A stretch of DNA of 64,000 nt from UBA1738 sp045655325 (GCA_045655325.1 JAZOOY010000006.1:32584-96583), one strand, 5' to 3'. Positions 1 through 8,430 are shown, numbered from the stretch's first letter. A program made the numbers and translations. Notes: generated by a model not told the origin, from the letters alone.

Positions 1-843
1 ACAATTCCGGATGAACTGAGAAAAGATATAGATGCAAGATGTGAGGCAATTGAAAGTGCAGATGCTGCATTTCTGTGCTTACCTGATGATGCGGCAAGAG
101 AGATTGTAGCAAAGGTTAAATCAGACAAGGTGAAGATTTTAGATACTTCAACTGCTCACAGAACAAACCCAGAATGGGCATACGGTTTTCCTGAACTATC
201 TGCAGAGTTTAAAAAGAAAATTTGTGAAATGAACAGAATTGCCGTTCCTGGTTGTCACGCAAGCGGTTTTATATCATTGGTATATCCATTGGTTAAGGCG
301 GGTGTACTTCCTAAGGATTACCCGATTGTGTGCTATTCTGTAACAGGATACTCAGGAGGCGGAAAAAAGATGATTGCAGAGTATGAGGGTGAAGATAAGG
401 GCATTGAGCTTTTCTCACCAAGACAGTATGGTCTATCTCAAAACCACAAGCATCTTCCTGAAATGAAAGAAATATGCGGACTTTCCGATAAGCCTATATT
501 TGCACCGATTGTAGACGATTTCTATAGCGGTATGGTGGTATCTGTTCCGCTATTTTCAAAGATGCTTAATGGAAATCCTACTGCAAAAGAAATTCACGAA
601 ATTTTTGAAAATCACTATAAAGGACAAAAAGTGGTAGAGGTTATGCCTTTTGGAAAAGAAGGATTTTTGGGAAGCAATAACCTATCAGGAAAAGACGGAC
701 TTCAGATAGAAGTTACCGGAAATGACGAAAGAATCTTAATTGCTTCAAGATTTGATAACCTTGGAAAAGGCTCATCAGGTGCTGCAATACAGTGTATGAA
801 CTTAGCGCTTGGTTTCCCTGAAACTTTAGGACTTGATTTATAA
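1..843 (+). CDS. argC: N-acetyl-gamma-glutamyl-phosphate reductase, C-terminal ~280 residues (type 2 / short form)
   Basis: The frame is open from base 1, so the gene starts upstream of the window; the GTG at 130 is internal. It reduces N-acetylglutamyl-phosphate to the semialdehyde, the third step of arginine synthesis. The catalytic cysteine sits in PGCHASGF (Cys codon at 253-255). The motifs GYSGGGKKMIAEYE and NHKHLPEM are those of the shorter, uncommon AGPR class (about 310 residues) rather than the E. coli type. About 30 N-terminal residues, including the glycine-rich NADP loop, are missing here. argJ follows after 14 bases, the first link of an argCJBDF operon. Confidence 0.95.
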   Translation, partial: TIPDELRKDIDARCEAIESADAAFLCLPDDAAREIVAKVKSDKVKILDTSTAHRTNPEWAYGFPELSAEFKKKICEMNRIAVPGCHASGFISLVYPLVKAGVLPKDYPIVCYSVTGYSGGGKKMIAEYEGEDKGIELFSPRQYGLSQNHKHLPEMKEICGLSDKPIFAPIVDDFYSGMVVSVPLFSKMLNGNPTAKEIHEIFENHYKGQKVVEVMPFGKEGFLGSNNLSGKDGLQIEVTGNDERILIASRFDNLGKGSSGAAIQCMNLALGFPETLGLDL

Positions 844-857
844 GGAAGGAAATTACT

Positions 858-2072
858 ATGAAGATAATAAATGGCGGCGTATGTGCGGCAAAGGGCTTTT
901 CTGCTGCAGGTATTCACGCAGGCATTCGTAAGAATAAAGAGAAGATGGATTTGGCTCTAATCGTAAGTTCTTCTCCTGCAACAACTGTTGGTTGCTATAC
1001 ACAGAACCTGGTTAAGGGTGCACCTATCTGGGTTACTAAAAAGAATATTGAAAACGGCGTAGCAAGAGCTGTTGTTTGTAACAGCGGAAACGCTAACACT
1101 TGTAACAGCGACGGTATTGAAGTTGCCGAAAGAATGTGCCAGATTGTTGCGGATAACACCGATGTTAAAGCAGAGGATGTGGTTGTTGCATCAACAGGCG
1201 TAATCGGTCAGCCACTAGACACAACACCGATTGAAAATGCAATGCCTGAACTTGCAAAAAAACTTTCAGAAAATGGCGGAAACGATGCCGCAGTTGCAAT
1301 TATGACAACCGATACTGTTGAAAAGGAAATTGCATTTGAGTTTGAAATTGGCGGAAAAACCTGTCACATCGGCGGTATTGCCAAGGGTTCAGGAATGATT
1401 CACCCAAATATGGCAACAATGCTTGTGTTCGTAACATCAGATGTGGCTATCACACAGGAAATGCTTCAAAAAGCACTATCTACTGACGTTAAAAACACAT
1501 TCAATATGATAAGCGTTGACGGTGATACATCAACAAACGATATGGTTATTGTCCTTGCAAACGGACAGGCTGAAAATGCAGTAATTGATAAAGACGGTGC
1601 AGACTTTGATACATTCTGCGAAGCTCTAAATCAGGTAACTAAGGCTCTTTGCAAGAAAATTGCAAAGGATGGCGAAGGTGCAACAAAGCTTTTGGAATGT
1701 AAGACTTGTGGTGCTAAAACCGACCTTGATGCTAAAACTGTTGCAAAAAGCGTTATCACATCAACACTATTTAAAGCCGCAATGTTCGGTGCAGATGCAA
1801 ACTGGGGCCGTGTACTTTGTGCAATTGGATACTCAGGTGCAAATGTTGATGTAGCAAAAATTGATGTAGCATTTGAATCAAAAAAGGGAAGAATTGAAGT
1901 TTGCAAAATGGGAAGCGGAATTGACTTCTCGGAAGAAATTGCAAAAGAAATCCTTTTGGAAGATGAAATCGTAATTGATATTAATCTAAACGATGGTGAA
2001 TTTGGCGCAACTGCTTGGGGATGCGACTTAACATACGATTACGTAAAAATTAACGGCGACTACCGTACTTGA
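858..2072 (+). CDS. argJ: Bifunctional glutamate N-acetyltransferase / ornithine acetyltransferase
   Basis: ArgJ moves the acetyl group from N-acetylornithine to glutamate, recycling it, and in the bifunctional form also acetylates glutamate with acetyl-CoA. It is made as a 404-residue precursor that cuts itself; the cleavage motif KGSGMIHPNMATML is present, with the new N-terminal nucleophile at Thr187 (codon 1416-1418). Other family signatures are CNSGNANTC and DGDTSTND. Start ATG is preceded by AAGGAAGG. Whether it is mono- or bifunctional cannot be told from the sequence, but no argA or argE lies beside it, which fits the recycling route. Confidence 0.96.
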   Translation: MKIINGGVCAAKGFSAAGIHAGIRKNKEKMDLALIVSSSPATTVGCYTQNLVKGAPIWVTKKNIENGVARAVVCNSGNANTCNSDGIEVAERMCQIVADNTDVKAEDVVVASTGVIGQPLDTTPIENAMPELAKKLSENGGNDAAVAIMTTDTVEKEIAFEFEIGGKTCHIGGIAKGSGMIHPNMATMLVFVTSDVAITQEMLQKALSTDVKNTFNMISVDGDTSTNDMVIVLANGQAENAVIDKDGADFDTFCEALNQVTKALCKKIAKDGEGATKLLECKTCGAKTDLDAKTVAKSVITSTLFKAAMFGADANWGRVLCAIGYSGANVDVAKIDVAFESKKGRIEVCKMGSGIDFSEEIAKEILLEDEIVIDINLNDGEFGATAWGCDLTYDYVKINGDYRT

Positions 2073-2087
2073 TTTAGGAGATATAAA

Positions 2088-2939
2088 ATGAAGATAGAAA
2101 ATAAAGACCGTGCAAAAATTTTGATAGAGGCACTTCCTTACATACAGAACTACTATAACAAAATTGTTGTGGTAAAATACGGCGGAAATGCTATGATTAA
2201 CGAAGAGCTTAAAAATGCGGTTATGGGCGACATTGTTCTTTTGTCACTAATCGGCATTAAGGTTGTTCTTATCCACGGCGGTGGCCCTGAAATCACAGGA
2301 ATGCTTGACAAGGTTGGAAAGAAGACCGAGTTTGTTGACGGACTTCGTGTTACAGACAGGGAAACTGTTGACATCTGTCAGATGGTATTGTCAGGAAAGA
2401 TTAACAAGGGCCTTGTAAACCTTATTCAGAATATGGGCGGTAAGGCTATGGGTCTTTGCGGTTGTGACGGTCACATTATTGAAGCTGAAATGCTTAATGA
2501 AAAACTTGGTTACGTTGGTAAGATTACAGAAGTGAACGTTCAGCCTATTTTAGACGTTTTGGAAAAGGGTTATATCCCTGTAATTTCAACAGTTGGTTGC
2601 GATAATGAAGGAAACATCTACAACATTAATGCAGATACTGCAGCTTCAAAAATTGCAGGAATGCTTAAGGCAGAAAGTCTTATTTCAATGACAGACATCC
2701 GTGGACTTTTACGTGACAAGGATGACGAAGAATCACTTATTCCTGTTGTAAACGTAAGTGAAGCACCACAGCTTATGAGCGATGGTATTATCTCAGGCGG
2801 TATGATTCCAAAGGTGGACTGCTGTATTGAAGCAGTTCGTCAGGGAGTTAACAAGGTATTTATGATTGACGGACGTGTTCCGCATTCGATTTTGCTTGAA
2901 GTGTTAACCGATGAAGGTATAGGAACAATGTTCATTTGA
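2088..2939 (+). CDS. argB: Acetylglutamate kinase
   Basis: Phosphorylates N-acetylglutamate with ATP, the second step of the acetylated arginine route and usually the feedback-regulated one. The 283-residue length is normal. The amino-acid-kinase motifs are in order: KYGGNAM with the catalytic Lys30, HGGGPEI near residues 63-69, and NINADTAASKIAG near residue 180. It starts 15 bases after argJ with its own AGGAG site. The N-terminal helix typical of arginine-sensitive (hexameric) kinases seems to be present in the first 25 residues, but sensitivity is only an inference. Confidence 0.96.
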   Translation: MKIENKDRAKILIEALPYIQNYYNKIVVVKYGGNAMINEELKNAVMGDIVLLSLIGIKVVLIHGGGPEITGMLDKVGKKTEFVDGLRVTDRETVDICQMVLSGKINKGLVNLIQNMGGKAMGLCGCDGHIIEAEMLNEKLGYVGKITEVNVQPILDVLEKGYIPVISTVGCDNEGNIYNINADTAASKIAGMLKAESLISMTDIRGLLRDKDDEESLIPVVNVSEAPQLMSDGIISGGMIPKVDCCIEAVRQGVNKVFMIDGRVPHSILLEVLTDEGIGTMFI

Positions 2940-2954
2940 TTGGAAGGAAAAGTT

Positions 2955-4112
2955 ATGACTATTAAAGAGCTTGACAAAGCTTACGTGGCAAATACATACG
3001 CTCGTTTTGACACTGTAATCACAAAAGGTAAGGGAAGTGTACTTTACGGCGAAAATGGCGAAGAATACATAGATTTCGGTAGCGGAATAGGAACAAATGC
3101 ATTTGGTGCATCAGATGATGTTTGGAAAGAAGCAGTAATTGACCAGCTTAATAAAATCCAGCATACATCAAACCTATACTACACCGAAAACGGCGCAATT
3201 TTAGCCGAGATGCTTTGCAACAGAACTGGGATAAAAAAGGTTTTCTTCTCAAATTCAGGTGCAGAATCAAACGAATGCGCCATTAAAGTTGCAAGAAAAT
3301 ACGGGACTGACCAAAACCCTGACAAGAACGTTATTATTACCCTTGAAAATAGTTTTCACGGAAGAACAATAACAACTCTTGCGGCAACAGGACAGGATAA
3401 GTTCCATCATAACTTTACACCGTTTACCGAAGGCTTTTGCTATGTAAAAGCAAATGACATAGATGCACTTGAAAATGCTATAAACGATAATGTTGTGGCG
3501 ATTATGATTGAAACTGTGCAGGGTGAAGGCGGAGTTAATGTTTTAGACAAGGCTTTCCTTGATGCTATTGAGAAGATAACAACCGAAAAGGATATTCTTT
3601 TGATAATAGACGAAGTACAGACAGGAAACGGACGCTGTGGCGAGCTTTATTCCTATATGGGACTTGGTTTGACACCTGACATCGTATCAACTGCAAAAGG
3701 TCTTGCAGGCGGACTCCCAATGGGTGCAACAATGCTGGGTAGCAAGGTGGAAAACACATTGTCATATGGCGACCACGGCTCAACATTCGGTGCAAATCCT
3801 GTTTGCGCAGCAGCTGCAATCAGTAACATAAAAAGACTTGATGATACTTTCCTTTCAGAAGTAAAGGAAAAGAGTCAATATCTGATAAGTGAACTAAAGA
3901 AAATAAAGGGTGTTAAGTCAGTAAGCGGTATGGGACTTATGCTTGGTATCGAAACCGAAAAGGCAGCAGGGGATATCGCAAAAGAAGCTCTTACCAAAGG
4001 ACTTTTGGTACTAACCGCAAAAACAAAGGTAAGACTCCTGCCACCACTTAATATAACAAAAGACGAACTAGACCGCGGTCTTAAAATTCTAAAGGAGGTA
4101 ATAGAGGGATGA
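2955..4112 (+). CDS. argD: Acetylornithine aminotransferase
   Basis: A PLP-dependent class III aminotransferase converting N-acetylglutamate semialdehyde to N-acetylornithine with glutamate as donor. The PLP lysine is Lys248 in TAKGLAGGLPMGA, and the cofactor aspartate lies in IIDEVQTGNGR. I placed the start at the ATG at 2955, which has GGAAGG 7-8 bases upstream; the frame also has a TTG at 2940, directly after the argB stop, but that overlaps the ribosome site. Length is then 385 residues, normal for ArgD. Its stop overlaps the argF start in ATGA, indicating coupled translation. Confidence 0.95.
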   Translation: MTIKELDKAYVANTYARFDTVITKGKGSVLYGENGEEYIDFGSGIGTNAFGASDDVWKEAVIDQLNKIQHTSNLYYTENGAILAEMLCNRTGIKKVFFSNSGAESNECAIKVARKYGTDQNPDKNVIITLENSFHGRTITTLAATGQDKFHHNFTPFTEGFCYVKANDIDALENAINDNVVAIMIETVQGEGGVNVLDKAFLDAIEKITTEKDILLIIDEVQTGNGRCGELYSYMGLGLTPDIVSTAKGLAGGLPMGATMLGSKVENTLSYGDHGSTFGANPVCAAAAISNIKRLDDTFLSEVKEKSQYLISELKKIKGVKSVSGMGLMLGIETEKAAGDIAKEALTKGLLVLTAKTKVRLLPPLNITKDELDRGLKILKEVIEG

Positions 4113-5014
4113 AACATTTACTAAAACTATCAGACCTTACAACTGAAGAAATTATTGAAATTCTTAACTTGGCAGACCAGCTAAAATATGAAAAGAAAAA
4201 CGGAATTGAGCATAAGCATCTTGCAGGAAAATCACTTGGTATGATTTTTGAAAAGTCATCAACAAGAACTCGTGTTTCTTTTGAAGTTGGTATGTATGAA
4301 CTTGGCGGAAACCCAATGTTCTTAAGCTCAAATGACCTACAGATTGGCCGTGGTGAGCCTGTAGAAGATACTGCAAGAGTACTTTCAAGATTTGTTGACG
4401 GTATTATGATAAGAACATTTGCTCAAAAGGAAGTTGAAGACCTTGCAAAATACGGAAGTATCCCAATCATTAACGGCTTAACAGACTATGCGCATCCTTG
4501 TCAGGTTTTAGCAGACCTTTTGACAATCCGTGAACATAAGGGTAAGCTTGCAGGATTAAAGCTTTGCTTTATCGGTGATGGAAACAACATGGCAAACTCA
4601 CTAATCGTGGGTTGTATTAAGTGCGGTATGAGCGTAGCTATTGCTTGCCCTAAAACAAACCAGCCTGATAGCGAAATTATGGCTTGGGCAAAGGAAAACG
4701 GTGATTTTGTTTGCACAGATGACATTGAAGCAGCAGTAACAGGAGCTGACGTTGTTTATACAGACGTTTGGGCATCAATGGGTCAGGAAGCAGAAGCAGA
4801 AGAGAGAAAGAAAATCTTTGCAGGATTCCAGGTAAATGAACAGTTTATGGCTCTTGCAAATGAAGGCGCAATGGTTCTTCACTGCTTACCAGCACATAGA
4901 GGCGAAGAAATTACTGCTGAAACCTTTGAAAAGCACGCAGACGAAATTTTTGACGAAGCAGAAAACAGACTTCACGCTCAGAAAGCTGTGCTTGTGCTTT
5001 TAATGAAAGACTAA
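4109..5014 (+). CDS. argF: Ornithine carbamoyltransferase
   Basis: Joins ornithine and carbamoyl phosphate to give citrulline. All family motifs are present: carbamoyl-phosphate loop STRTR at residues 51-55, HPCQVLADL, and the ornithine site HCLPAHRGEE with Cys259. The length (301 residues) is that of anabolic enzymes, and its position as last gene of argCJBDF supports the anabolic role. It overlaps argD by four bases and is followed at once by a strong terminator, so the operon ends here; argG, argH and carAB are not in the window. Confidence 0.96.
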   Translation: MKHLLKLSDLTTEEIIEILNLADQLKYEKKNGIEHKHLAGKSLGMIFEKSSTRTRVSFEVGMYELGGNPMFLSSNDLQIGRGEPVEDTARVLSRFVDGIMIRTFAQKEVEDLAKYGSIPIINGLTDYAHPCQVLADLLTIREHKGKLAGLKLCFIGDGNNMANSLIVGCIKCGMSVAIACPKTNQPDSEIMAWAKENGDFVCTDDIEAAVTGADVVYTDVWASMGQEAEAEERKKIFAGFQVNEQFMALANEGAMVLHCLPAHRGEEITAETFEKHADEIFDEAENRLHAQKAVLVLLMKD

Positions 5015-5015
5015 C

Positions 5016-5054
5016 AAAAAAACTGCTTAAACGATTGTTTAAGCAGTTTTTTTA
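5016..5054 (+). terminator. Rho-independent terminator of the arg operon
   Basis: An inverted repeat AACTGCTTAAAC / GTTTAAGCAGTT with a four-base loop is followed by a T-run, starting right after the argF stop codon. Confidence 0.92.
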
Positions 5055-5112
5055 ATGATTTCTTATCGTGAAAAAAATATTCAAAAATTTTTAAATTATT
5101 TTAAAAAAATGC

Positions 5113-5141
5113 TTGACATTCTATAAAGCATCTGTTATAAT
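5113..5141 (+). promoter_or_regulatory. Consensus sigma-A promoter of tRNA-Leu
   Basis: TTGACA (5113-5118) and TATAAT (5136-5141) are separated by exactly 17 bases, a perfect match to the housekeeping consensus, and lie 34 bases before the mature tRNA. The leader contains a small self-complementary CTCTTGAGAG. Confidence 0.9.
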
Positions 5142-5175
5142 AATAAAGTGCTCTTGAGAGAGTGGCACGAAAAAC

Positions 5176-5259
5176 GCACCAGTGGCGGAATTGGCAGACG
5201 CGCTAGACTTAGGATCTAGTGTCCCCGACGTGAAGGTTCAAGTCCTTTCTGGTGCACCA
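5176..5259 (+). tRNA. tRNA-Leu (anticodon UAG)
   Basis: The acceptor arms GCACCAG / CTGGTGC pair perfectly, the discriminator is A and CCA is encoded. The anticodon stem CTAGA/TCTAG encloses loop CTTAGGA, giving anticodon TAG, which reads CUN leucine codons. The long variable arm (GTGTCCCCGACGTGAA region) is the class II feature expected of tRNA-Leu. It sits alone between a consensus promoter and a terminator. Confidence 0.97.
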
Positions 5260-5260
5260 A

Positions 5261-5300
5261 AAATACAAGTACTACAGGATTGTGGTACTTGTATTTTTTT
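5261..5300 (+). terminator. Terminator of the tRNA-Leu unit
   Basis: A perfect 12-bp stem AAATACAAGTAC / GTACTTGTATTT (5261-5272 with 5285-5296) with a 12-base loop continues into a T-run, directly behind the CCA end. Confidence 0.9.
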
Positions 5301-5311
5301 GTTTAAAATTA

Positions 5312-5390
5312 AAAGGACTTGACCCTAAAGCAGTCAAGACGCCAAAGGCTGCTGTGTCCTTTCTGGTGCATTAAATCAGAAGGACGTGAA
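5312..5390 (+). repeat. Scattered copies of tRNA-Leu 3' sequence downstream of the tRNA
   Basis: Bases 5356-5370 repeat exactly the last part of the tRNA (GTCCTTTCTGGTGCA at 5242-5256). Bases 5312-5322 are an exact inverted copy of the T-arm (5238-5248), and GACGTGAA of the variable arm recurs at 5383-5390. The first and second pieces can pair with each other (AAAGGAC/GTCCTTT, with AGCAG/CTGCT inside), so 5312-5362 could fold. It looks like a decayed duplication or integration scar; function unknown. Confidence 0.6.
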
Positions 5391-5406
5391 ACTGAAATTG
5401 GGAGAA

Positions 5407-6384
5407 TTACTTTTTCTCGCAATTCTCCCAAAAATCAAGCACAGTTTTTTCATATTTATCCTTATCCACAAGATAACTTCGTCCATGGCCTGCACCGGGA
5501 ACTATTAAAAGCTCCTTTTTGCATCTTGTGGCAAGATAGTTTTCATAAGTCATACTAACTGGCACAAACTTATCATGTGAGCCGTGAATCAATAAAATCG
5601 GCACATTTGTCTCTTTTAAGGCATCCTTGGTGGAATAATCTTTAGTACTCATATTTATCTTCTTTTTGCACATATTATCTGCAAGAAAACCCACCATTTT
5701 GTAAGATAGATGCAGATTATTCTCGGTAACGTGTTTCCAGATGTCGTGAGCAGAAGTAAATCCCGAATCGGCAATAATTCCACGGACATTTTGCGGGAGA
5801 TTAAGGCTTGATGTCATAAGCACAGTAGAAGCCCCCATAGAGATGCCAGCAAGGTAAATCGGCAGGGAAGAGTCAATGTTGCTTGCCGCCCAATATGCCC
5901 AATCAAGGCAGTCATATCGCTCAATCATACCAAAGCCAAGGTATTGCCCACCGCTTTCGTTATGGCCTCTCTGCTCAATATATAAGACGTGACAGCCGTT
6001 GTTATGCCAGAAGTCGGCAATCATGCCGAAATCGTTGTTCCAGGAAGAACGCCAACCGTGTACGGCGATGATAATTCGCTTGGCATTTTCAGAGCGTACA
6101 AGGTGCCCCACAAGTTTTTCTTTGTCACAACCTGTGATTTCCACTGTTTCATAGTTAGAATTTTTTAATTTCTGTCCCGCAAGTGCGATTTTTTTGCCGT
6201 TTGGGTCACTTGGCGTAACACCGCTTATTCTGTAACGGGACTTGGCGCTTGCTTTTGGCATTTCGCGGTCAATTGCCACCTTGACCAATTTCTTTGTTAA
6301 GATGTATGAAGCAAGAGTAAAGACGGATGCGCCTATGGATAGTATTCCTGTGCTGATAAGTAAAGTTCTGGTAGATTTTCTCAA
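5407..6384 (-). CDS. Membrane-anchored alpha/beta-hydrolase (serine hydrolase)
   Basis: About 325 residues. An uncleaved-looking N-terminal membrane helix is followed by an alpha/beta-hydrolase domain likely facing outward. Visible catalytic parts, numbered from the chosen start: oxyanion HGW near 109, nucleophile Ser182 in GISMGAS, acid Asp271 in HGSHDKFVP, and His300 in GAGHGRS. The family resembles YqkD-type proteins, whose substrate is not settled. There is no good ATG; I prefer the TTG at 6384, since the TTG at 6396 abuts the AGGAG site with no spacing. The gene stands alone. An 11-bp inverted repeat (5398-5408 with 5421-5431) covers its stop codon but lacks a good T-run. Confidence 0.85.
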   Translation of the reverse strand: MRKSTRTLLISTGILSIGASVFTLASYILTKKLVKVAIDREMPKASAKSRYRISGVTPSDPNGKKIALAGQKLKNSNYETVEITGCDKEKLVGHLVRSENAKRIIIAVHGWRSSWNNDFGMIADFWHNNGCHVLYIEQRGHNESGGQYLGFGMIERYDCLDWAYWAASNIDSSLPIYLAGISMGASTVLMTSSLNLPQNVRGIIADSGFTSAHDIWKHVTENNLHLSYKMVGFLADNMCKKKINMSTKDYSTKDALKETNVPILLIHGSHDKFVPVSMTYENYLATRCKKELLIVPGAGHGRSYLVDKDKYEKTVLDFWENCEKK

Positions 6385-6470
6385 TATTATATACAACTCC
6401 TTTTAGGACTATTTTGTCTTTTTTAGAATTTTGTATTCATTGTATAATATGTGAAAAACATTTCTTTGCA

Positions 6471-6500
6471 AAAAAATAACCTCAGGCAAGAGCCTGAGGC
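6471..6500 (-). terminator. Terminator of the rubredoxin gene
   Basis: Stem CCTCAGGC / GCCTGAGG (6480-6487 with 6492-6499), loop AAGA; on the minus strand it runs into a T-rich tract. It is flanked by A/T runs on both sides and could work in both directions. Confidence 0.85.
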
Positions 6501-6508
6501 TTTTTTAA

Positions 6509-6664
6509 TTACTCTTCTTCAAAAGCATCCTTTGATAGTCCGCATACAGGGCAGACCCAGTCGCCAGGAACATCTTCCCAAGCTGTGCCTGGTGCTACAC
6601 CGTTATCAGGATCGCCTTTTTCAGGTTCGTAAATATATCCGCAAGGACAAACATAATTTTTCAT
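6509..6664 (-). CDS. Rubredoxin
   Basis: A 51-residue mononuclear iron electron carrier, likely the partner of the rubrerythrin encoded nearby in peroxide or oxygen reduction. Rubredoxin hallmarks are clear: YIYEPEKGDPDNGVAPGT, AWEDVPGDWVCPVCG and a C-terminal acidic end. The second iron knuckle is a normal CPVCG, but the first reads CPCG, that is Cys-X-Cys instead of Cys-X2-Cys (residues 6 and 8); I checked this from the bases. A strong AAAGGAGG precedes the ATG. It is the last gene of a minus-strand iron and oxygen-defence group. Confidence 0.93.
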   Translation of the reverse strand: MKNYVCPCGYIYEPEKGDPDNGVAPGTAWEDVPGDWVCPVCGLSKDAFEEE

Positions 6665-6709
6665 GGTAAAAACCTCCTTTTAATTTAATATGTCACTTTA
6701 AATGTAATT

Positions 6710-7594
6710 TTATCCGGCAAGGAAGAAGAAGTTTTGGTTAAAGTCAAACATACTGTATTCTGTTGAGAAATCAATAGATATCCATCCGCCTTCACCGTTT
6801 TCTTTTTCAAGGTAAATCTTATTTTTACCGTCATCATAAAGCGGTTTTAAAAATTCACCGTTTTTAATTTTGAAATCTTCGTATTCGTAATCGCAGTGTG
6901 CCTTGATGTAGCCTTTACTCCACATTTCCAGCTCATGACCGCTCAGATTTCCTGTAAATGCGTTCTCCATAAAATCAGGAAGAATGTCATATTGTTCAGG
7001 AATTACCTCTTCAAAAACGCCATTTTCATTTCTTTGGAATGTTCTGTAAACACTCCACATACCGTAACTTGGTGTCTGCATTTCCAAAACTATTGTGTCG
7101 TTTTCAAGGATGTTGAAATAATAGTTTACAGCATATCCAAGCCATAAATCGTCATTTATTCCGCCGTCATCGTTTAACTTGAACTGATATAACGGCAAGT
7201 CTTCTGCGTACTTTATAATACGGATTCTCGGATCTTCGCTTGCTTCTTTGGTAATAATACCAAGGTCTAAAACGCCGTCAGTTGTATCAATATCGCAGAC
7301 ATAAACCGCATCTATCATGCCGTCTAGCATAGGTAGAGTTGTTTTATAATCACCTATAGTAACATTCAGTTTGGCTTCCCAAGGAGTTTCTTCATCCCAA
7401 ACCATATCCATAGATATAATTTCATTTTCACCATCAGAATCAAGGTCCAGGTTGTGGGAATAAAAGGTCTTGCCGTTATCGGTAATGCTACCTGAGACAT
7501 CTCTTACACGTGGAGGTGTATTTTCATTACTTGGGTTACATCCTGCCAAGGCAAGACACATTAAAAGGGGAAGTAGTGAAAAAAACTTTTTCAT
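6710..7594 (-). CDS. Predicted lipoprotein of unknown function
   Basis: 294 residues with a lipoprotein signal (basic start, hydrophobic stretch, lipobox LALAGC with Cys19), so it should be anchored on the outer face of the membrane. The rest is polar and acidic, with LDLDSDGENEI resembling a calcium-type loop as in secreted FG-GAP/VCBS-like proteins. I do not recognise a family. It lies between ferritin and rubredoxin on the same strand with short gaps (21 and 45 bases), so it may be co-transcribed, but no iron function can be claimed. Confidence 0.75.
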   Translation of the reverse strand: MKKFFSLLPLLMCLALAGCNPSNENTPPRVRDVSGSITDNGKTFYSHNLDLDSDGENEIISMDMVWDEETPWEAKLNVTIGDYKTTLPMLDGMIDAVYVCDIDTTDGVLDLGIITKEASEDPRIRIIKYAEDLPLYQFKLNDDGGINDDLWLGYAVNYYFNILENDTIVLEMQTPSYGMWSVYRTFQRNENGVFEEVIPEQYDILPDFMENAFTGNLSGHELEMWSKGYIKAHCDYEYEDFKIKNGEFLKPLYDDGKNKIYLEKENGEGGWISIDFSTEYSMFDFNQNFFFLAG

Positions 7595-7615
7595 AGAAAA
7601 ACCTCCTTTTACTGA

Positions 7616-8125
7616 TTAAAGTACAAGGGATGGGGCTGAATAAATTCTTCCTGCGTATTCTGCGTCAAGAGAGTATAGGCCTTTTGCGTCAGAACCGAAA
7701 AGTTCCATCTTCTTAATCATATCGTCAGCATTCTTTTCTTCTTCAAGCTGTTCTTTTACGAACCAATCCAAAAACTGCATTGTTCTGAAGTCTTTAACGT
7801 CATATGCCGCACCGTAAATATCGTTAATAAGGCTTGTTACATACTTTTCGTGTTCAAGACCTGCCTTTAGTGGAGCCATAAGTGAATCAAGCTCCTTGTC
7901 AGGCTTATCTATAGCGCCAAGTGTAACCTTTTCGCCTGCCATCTGTAAATACTTTAAGAATAGCATAGCGTGGTCACGCTCTTCCTGTGCCTGTATCATA
8001 TACCAGTTTGCAAAACCGTCAAGACCTTCAGCTTCATAGTAAATTGAGAAGTCAAGGTAAAGGTATGCAGAGTATAACTCTTTTGCAATCTGTTCGTTTA
8101 ATAGTGTTGCTACTTTTTTATCCAT
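7616..8125 (-). CDS. ftnA: Non-haem ferritin
   Basis: 169 residues, the usual length of bacterial ferritin. It oxidises Fe(II) at a di-iron site and stores Fe(III) inside a 24-subunit cage in the cytoplasm. The four-helix signature is clear: NEQIAKELYSAYLYLD (first ferroxidase Glu), QAQEERDHAMLF (Glu and His ligands), FLDWFVKEQLEEE (helix D). Preceded by a good GGAGGT site. Neighbours are a Bfd-like ferredoxin upstream (42 bases) and the lipoprotein downstream. Confidence 0.96.
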   Translation of the reverse strand: MDKKVATLLNEQIAKELYSAYLYLDFSIYYEAEGLDGFANWYMIQAQEERDHAMLFLKYLQMAGEKVTLGAIDKPDKELDSLMAPLKAGLEHEKYVTSLINDIYGAAYDVKDFRTMQFLDWFVKEQLEEEKNADDMIKKMELFGSDAKGLYSLDAEYAGRIYSAPSLVL

Positions 8126-8167
8126 AATAATACCTCCAATAAAAATTTACTAAATTTAATATCGTAA

Positions 8168-8374
8168 TTAAGCAGTTGCACCGCTCATAATTTCAGATAT
8201 AATATCCAGAACTTTCTGGTGGCATCCGCCACAGCCTGTAGAACAGAGTGTCACTTCCTGAACACCTTTAAATGTATCAAGAACATCGTCAAACTTTGTC
8301 AGATTATCAAGGGCATTTGCGATATCGTTATAACTTACTTGCTTACAATTGCAAACCATATAATTCTCTTTCAT
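8168..8374 (-). CDS. Bfd-like [2Fe-2S] ferredoxin
   Basis: A 68-residue stand-alone BFD-type [2Fe-2S] domain. The cysteine pattern is C8-X-C10 near the start and C48-X2-C51 later, as in bacterioferritin-associated ferredoxin, with an extra Cys44. In E. coli Bfd reduces the ferric core of bacterioferritin to release iron; here it lies 42 bases upstream of ferritin in the same direction, so a similar iron-release role is a reasonable inference. The ATG at 8374 has AAGGAG at proper spacing. Confidence 0.9.
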   Translation of the reverse strand: MKENYMVCNCKQVSYNDIANALDNLTKFDDVLDTFKGVQEVTLCSTGCGGCHQKVLDIISEIMSGATA

Positions 8375-8430
8375 AACAATCTCCTTATAAATTTATATAA
8401 AGCATATAAAATTGTTTTTCTCGTATTAGT

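Noticed and set aside
5398..5431. Inverted repeat over the hydrolase stop codon considered as a terminator
   Set aside because: The 11-bp stem is good, but the following bases on the minus strand (TTTCAG) give no real T-run; noted with the gene only.
6451..6669. Plus-strand frame opposite rubredoxin
   Set aside because: The minus strand encodes a complete rubredoxin with ribosome site and terminator; the plus frame has none of these.
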